Below, in pieces: positions 60,516 through 64,000 of a stretch of DNA of 64,000 nt. This DNA comes from Alcaligenaceae bacterium SAGV5. Its GTDB lineage: Bacteria > Pseudomonadota > Gammaproteobacteria > Burkholderiales > Burkholderiaceae_B. The notes under the pieces are model-generated. The model saw only the letters and a list, made by a program, of their open reading frames with translations, was not told where the DNA came from and ran no database searches. How positions within the stretch are numbered: the first letter of the stretch is position 1; each line of letters opens with the position of its first letter. The DNA lies in NCBI GenBank assembly GCA_009360345.1, contig SPDP01000001.1, forward strand, positions 1,364,001-1,428,000, given 5' to 3'. Position numbers and translations under genes: made by a program.

Positions 60516-62657
60516 ATGCTGAAAAGTGAACGGATGTCATTGAGCCGAAGCGAACGATCCTGGCTGCCGTGGTGGGGCAGGACAGGGAAGATCGCCATGG
60601 GCTGGTCCACCTGGCTCAACCGCGACCGCTACGCGGCTACCGAGGCGGGATTCGAAGGCATCGCGCAAACACGTGTCGCCATCCTGAAAAACTGGGCGGA
60701 TCACTTGTGGGCGCAACTCGATGCCGCGGCCGGGCAACTGGCGCATGGGTTTCCGGTGGCGCGGTCCTCGTGGTTGGCTGACAGGCAGGCCATGGCCGCC
60801 GATTTCTCCGAGCTTTTCGTCATCGATGCCCAGGGCCGGGTGTTGGCCTCGACCGCGCCGTCGCGCATCGACGCGACGGACCTGTTGCCGGCGGCCGTGG
60901 CCGCCGGATTGCGGCAGCCCTTTCTGCATGGCCCGTACAGCGATCCGGTCACCGCGGCATTGCCGCCGTCCACCTCGCGTTTCCACGACGCGGTCACGCT
61001 GATGTTCTACCAGCCCATCATGCGGGACGGGGTGGCCGTGGGTGCCCTGTGCGGGCGCGTACCCAACGACGTGCTGGGCGATCTCATCCAGCGCGAAGCC
61101 GGGCATGTCTTTCGCGAATCGGGCGACAACTACGTCTTCATGGTCGAATCGTGCTTCGATCCGGCCGTCAGGCCGGGTACGGCGCTGTCGCGCTCGCGTT
61201 TCGAGGATTCCACCTTTTCCCATGGCGACAATCTCAAGCAGGGCGTGCGTACGCCGTTCGGCGTGGTCAGCGTGCGCGGGCATACCGAGCTGGAGTTGCT
61301 GTTCACCGATCCCGCGACCGGACAGTTGCACCCGGGCGTGCGGGAGACCATACGCAACCGCGAGAATCTGTTCGTCACCTATCCCGGCTATTCGGACTAT
61401 CGGCATGTGCCGGTCATCGGCAAGGGCGTGACGTTCACGCTGGCGGGGTCGCCCGATACCTGGGGCATGATGTGCGAGGGCGACCTGGAAGAGGTCTATC
61501 GCTATCGCAGTATCGGATTCGGCCTGATGCGCCTGCATGGCCTGGCCATGGGGTCGACGGTGGCCGTGGTGCTGGCGCTGGAGTTTGCCGGGACGCAACT
61601 GCCGGCAGCGTGGTCGATCGTGGCGGCCACGGCATGGGCGATGGCGGCCACCGTTGTCTTTCACCGGTATGGCATCCGTCCGGTGTCCGAACGCATCCGC
61701 GGCACTACCGCGGTCATCCGCGCCATTGCCGAGGGAGGCGGCAACCTGCGCCAGCGGCTGCCCGTGCCGGACGGCCGCGTCGACGAGACCACCACGGTGG
61801 CCAAGTGGGTCAACAGCTTCATCGATGTCCTCGATCACACCATCGGCCGGGTGGTCAGCACGACCGACGAAATCAGCCGCTCCAATGAGTCTCTGCAGCA
61901 GAAAAGCCGGAGCAGCGCGGCGGCTTCGCACGAGATGGTGGCCGCGACCCAGGCCATGCTGGAATCCTTGGGGCAGCAGCGCGCGGAAATCGACGCCGCG
62001 ACGCAGAACGCTCGTTCGATGCAGGAGGTGGTCAGCGTCGAACGGGCCAGGGCCGCGCAGCAGTTCGACATTCTTCAGGCGCGCGTGGGGTTGATCCGCG
62101 AGTCGGTGGGAGCGTCGGCCGACCGCATCGTGCAGCTCGACACCAGCACGACCGAGATCGGCCGCGTGGTTACCATGATCGCCGCGATCGCCCGCCAGAC
62201 CAATCTGCTTTCGCTCAACGCCGCCATCGAGGCGGCTCGCGCAGGCGAGGCAGGACGTGGTTTTGCCGTGGTGGCCGAGGAGGTGCGCAAGCTTGCCGAC
62301 GGCACCGCCAGGGCCACGGCCGAGATCGACGCGATGATCAGCAAGGTGCAGCAGGAAGCCAAGGAATCGGTGCGGATGATGGAGTCCGGGCTGGAGCAGA
62401 TGGAGGAGGGCTTCCGCCTGGCCGCCGGGACGGCCGCCGACCGTGGCGAGATGGACGGAGTCATGGACAGGATGTTCGACACCATCGGCCAGATTGCCCA
62501 GGGGGCCCGCCTGAGCGGCCAGCAGATCGATCGCATGAGGCTGGCCGCGCAGGTCATGCGCCAGGCCATCGAAGAGGCGGGGCACTCGACCGAGCAGACG
62601 CGCTTTTCGACGGCCAAGTTGCACAAGTTGGTGGGCGCTTTCAAGGTTACGGTGTGA
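60516..62657 (+). CDS. Methyl-accepting chemotaxis protein with central membrane hairpin
   Basis: 713 residues from the ATG at 60516, following GGGAGAAG. The N-terminal ~330 residues lack a signal peptide or leading membrane helix and contain PAS/Cache-like stretches ([36 protein letters not shown]). Two adjacent hydrophobic segments at about 341-357 and 363-383 form a hairpin. A HAMP-like linker follows, then the signalling domain with the conserved tip [20 protein letters not shown] and [13 protein letters not shown] (about 557-593). The topology implies a cytoplasmic sensor. No CheW-binding pentapeptide tail for CheR (xWxxF) is present at the C-terminus. Confidence 0.88.
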   Translation: MLKSERMSLSRSERSWLPWWGRTGKIAMGWSTWLNRDRYAATEAGFEGIAQTRVAILKNWADHLWAQLDAAAGQLAHGFPVARSSWLADRQAMAADFSELFVIDAQGRVLASTAPSRIDATDLLPAAVAAGLRQPFLHGPYSDPVTAALPPSTSRFHDAVTLMFYQPIMRDGVAVGALCGRVPNDVLGDLIQREAGHVFRESGDNYVFMVESCFDPAVRPGTALSRSRFEDSTFSHGDNLKQGVRTPFGVVSVRGHTELELLFTDPATGQLHPGVRETIRNRENLFVTYPGYSDYRHVPVIGKGVTFTLAGSPDTWGMMCEGDLEEVYRYRSIGFGLMRLHGLAMGSTVAVVLALEFAGTQLPAAWSIVAATAWAMAATVVFHRYGIRPVSERIRGTTAVIRAIAEGGGNLRQRLPVPDGRVDETTTVAKWVNSFIDVLDHTIGRVVSTTDEISRSNESLQQKSRSSAAASHEMVAATQAMLESLGQQRAEIDAATQNARSMQEVVSVERARAAQQFDILQARVGLIRESVGASADRIVQLDTSTTEIGRVVTMIAAIARQTNLLSLNAAIEAARAGEAGRGFAVVAEEVRKLADGTARATAEIDAMISKVQQEAKESVRMMESGLEQMEEGFRLAAGTAADRGEMDGVMDRMFDTIGQIAQGARLSGQQIDRMRLAAQVMRQAIEEAGHSTEQTRFSTAKLHKLVGAFKVTV

Positions 62658-62700
62658 AGCCGCCGGCCGTGGAGCGCCGAGGGGCGGTGCGAAGCGCCTT

Positions 62701-63612
62701 CTAGCGTGAACCGGCCGGGGGGGCGGCGGCGTAGCCGCGCACGGCGTCGATCAGCGCGCGCACGCATGCCGGCAGCGCCTCCAGCTTGCGCACCAGCATG
62801 TCGCGTTCGCGCACCGCCCACGGTTCGTCCAGCGCGACGATCTCCAGCCGCATGGTCCGCTGGTGCCGCCGAGCCGCCGATTCCGGGAGGACGCCTATGC
62901 CCACGCCTGCTTCCACCATGCGGCAGACGGCCTCGAAGCCCGATACCTGGATGCGCAGCGTGAGCGTCGTCCCGCGGTTTTCCACCTGTTCGCGCAGGAA
63001 GTTCAGCATGGTGCTTCCCTCGTGCAGGCTGACGTGGGGGAATTGCAGTGTGTCGTCCAGCGTGACTTGCTTGCGTCCGGCCAGGGGGTGGCCCACGGGT
63101 ACCGCCAGCGCCAGGCGGTCGGTGCTGAAGTGCAGCCGCTGCAGGCCCGGCGCGACGATGGGGCCGGCGGTAATGCCCAGGTCGGTGGAGCCGTCCATGA
63201 CGCCCCGGATGATGTCCCGTGTCAGCCGCTCTTGCAGATCGACCGTGACGCCTGGCCGGTCGGCCAGGAAGCGGGCCAGGATTTCGGGCATGAACTCGGT
63301 CACCGCCGTGGTGTTGGCATAAATGCGGATATGGCCGGTCGAACCGGCGCCGCCGTCGGAGAATTCGCTTTTCAGGAAATCGACCTGGCGCATGACCGCG
63401 CGGGCGTGCTCCAGCAACCTGACGCCCGCGGGTGTCAGTTCCACGCCGCGGCTGTTGCGGTACAAGAGCCGCGCTTCCAGCTGGGTTTCCAGTGCCTTGA
63501 TGCGAGTGCTGGCCGCAGCCAGCGACAAATGGGCGCGGCGGGCGCCCTGGGTCAGGCTGGGGCCTTCGGCCACGTGGATGAAAAGGCGCAGGTCGGCCAG
63601 ATCGAAGTGCAT
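62701..63612 (-). CDS. LysR-family transcriptional regulator
   Basis: 303 residues. The HTH includes LTQGARRAHLSLAAASTRIK (about 20-39), with SLAAASTRIK as recognition helix. The effector domain contains GHIRIYANTTAVTEFMPEIL and the C-terminal GVGIGVLPESAARRH. It is divergent from the FAS1-like dehydratase gene with 138 bases between them holding an inverted repeat, so it probably regulates that gene and what follows beyond the window. The stop is 44 bases from the convergent chemoreceptor gene end. Confidence 0.9.
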   Translation of the reverse strand: MHFDLADLRLFIHVAEGPSLTQGARRAHLSLAAASTRIKALETQLEARLLYRNSRGVELTPAGVRLLEHARAVMRQVDFLKSEFSDGGAGSTGHIRIYANTTAVTEFMPEILARFLADRPGVTVDLQERLTRDIIRGVMDGSTDLGITAGPIVAPGLQRLHFSTDRLALAVPVGHPLAGRKQVTLDDTLQFPHVSLHEGSTMLNFLREQVENRGTTLTLRIQVSGFEAVCRMVEAGVGIGVLPESAARRHQRTMRLEIVALDEPWAVRERDMLVRKLEALPACVRALIDAVRGYAAAPPAGSR

Positions 63613-63651
63613 GGCGTGCGTCGAGGGAAAGTCCGCATTCTACGGCGACTC

Positions 63652-63697
63652 TTCTGTTTTTGCGAAGGCAGGGTCGGAAAAACGCAAATTTACAGAA
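63652..63697. promoter_or_regulatory. Inverted repeat in the LysR/dehydratase promoter
   Basis: TTCTGT (63652) with TGCG (63661) on the left mirror CGCA (63683) and ACAGAA (63692-63697) on the right. The dyad lies in the gap between the divergent genes and is a candidate LysR binding site of two half-site pairs. Confidence 0.4.
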
Positions 63698-63750
63698 GGC
63701 CGCGGCGCGCGCATGCTGGCGTCCGCAATGCAAGGACAGGAGACTCGTCA

Positions 63751-64000
63751 GTGACCAGGGATACCCCCATCGAGCCCGGCGACTGGACCGGGCGCACCGA
63801 GACAAGCACGGACCAGATCAGCCACGGCCTGGCCCGGCGCATCGGCGCCACGCTGGGGCAGCCGGTCCCGCATCCGGGCGCCGGATTGCCGGAGTTGTGG
63901 CATTGGGCGTATTTCCAGGAGCCCGTCGAGGCCGGCGGGCTGGGCGCCGATGGCCACCCGGCCCGTGGCGGTTTCCTGCCGCCCGCAGCGGGCCGCCACC
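63751..64000 (+). CDS. FAS1-like / MaoC-family acyl dehydratase, 3' end missing
   Basis: The GTG at 63751, after AGGACAGGAG, opens a frame running to the right edge (83 codons). The peptide has DWTGRTETSTDQIS, LPELWHWAYFQEPV, LGADGHPARGGFLPP. This is the N-terminal FAS1-like dehydratase signature of mesaconyl-C4-CoA hydratase-type and other acyl-CoA dehydratases with a hot-dog fold. The catalytic C-terminal hot-dog half is outside the window. With a divergent LysR regulator it probably begins another CoA-based catabolic operon. The substrate cannot be assigned. Confidence 0.8.
   Translation, partial: MTRDTPIEPGDWTGRTETSTDQISHGLARRIGATLGQPVPHPGAGLPELWHWAYFQEPVEAGGLGADGHPARGGFLPPAAGRH

Noticed and set aside
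1..64000. CRISPR array, tRNA, rRNA, insertion sequence or prophage
   Set aside because: No evenly spaced repeats, no cloverleaf or rRNA sequence, and no transposase, integrase or phage structural gene was found.

Overview
The window is GC-rich, densely packed, almost entirely coding beta-proteobacterial chromosome. The best guess is Alcaligenaceae (Bordetella, Achromobacter or a close relative). Two things point there: six Bug-type periplasmic receptors in 64 kb (an expansion typical of that family), and the ribF-ileS-lspA-coaBC-dut order seen in beta-proteobacteria. The genus is inferred, not proven. I see no rRNA, tRNA, CRISPR array, insertion sequence or prophage.

Layout. 1-2793: an EhuBCDA-type (hydroxy)ectoine ABC importer, with ehuB cut by the window edge. 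2888-10569: an OmpR-type two-component pair followed by a three-gene RND efflux system of heavy-metal type. 10675-11844: an orphan branched-chain-amino-acid-type binding protein. 11889-12534: a HigBA-like toxin-antitoxin locus whose toxin gene carries a frameshift. 12759-19011: a biotin-dependent acyl-CoA carboxylase operon with its own GntR regulator, a Bug receptor and a CaiB-type CoA-transferase. 18998-19588: a DUF2239 gene behind two TTACCCGGGTAA palindromes. 19697-27336: an aromatic-acid-type catabolic island (HpaI-like aldolase, two-subunit Rieske dioxygenase, FAH-family enzyme, MmgE/PrpD, Bug, SDR, GntR). 27342-34232: the housekeeping block dut, a small membrane protein, coaBC, lspA, ileS, ribF. 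34266-39281: GntR, Bug and two tandem MmgE/PrpD paralogues. 39355-45141: LysR, two crotonases, Bug and a succinyl-CoA-synthetase-like pair. 45138-47973: Bug, a DHDPS-family lyase and MarR around a 310-base AT-rich spacer. 48078-54946: LysR, Bug, HyuA, FAH-family enzyme, HyuB. 55016-62657: purN, an RsmB-like rRNA methyltransferase, a fatty-acid desaturase, a DHA2 MFS exporter and a chemoreceptor. 62701-64000: LysR divergent from a FAS1-like acyl dehydratase cut by the right edge.

How the parts fit. The accessory half is a row of small catabolic modules built to one plan: one local regulator (GntR, LysR or MarR), one secreted Bug receptor that should capture a carboxylate, and a few enzymes acting on acids, CoA thioesters or hydroxy/keto acids. 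No TctA/TctB membrane genes are present, so the receptors must share membrane partners encoded elsewhere or act as sensors. Most module promoters contain a clear dyad that could be the local regulator's operator. The clearest is TATTGTCGACAATA, which overlaps the -35 of the carboxylase operon. No substrate can be assigned to any module from sequence alone. The modules most worth following up are the carboxylase/CoA-transferase operon, the LysR/crotonase/SucCD-like operon and the HyuA-FAH-HyuB operon.
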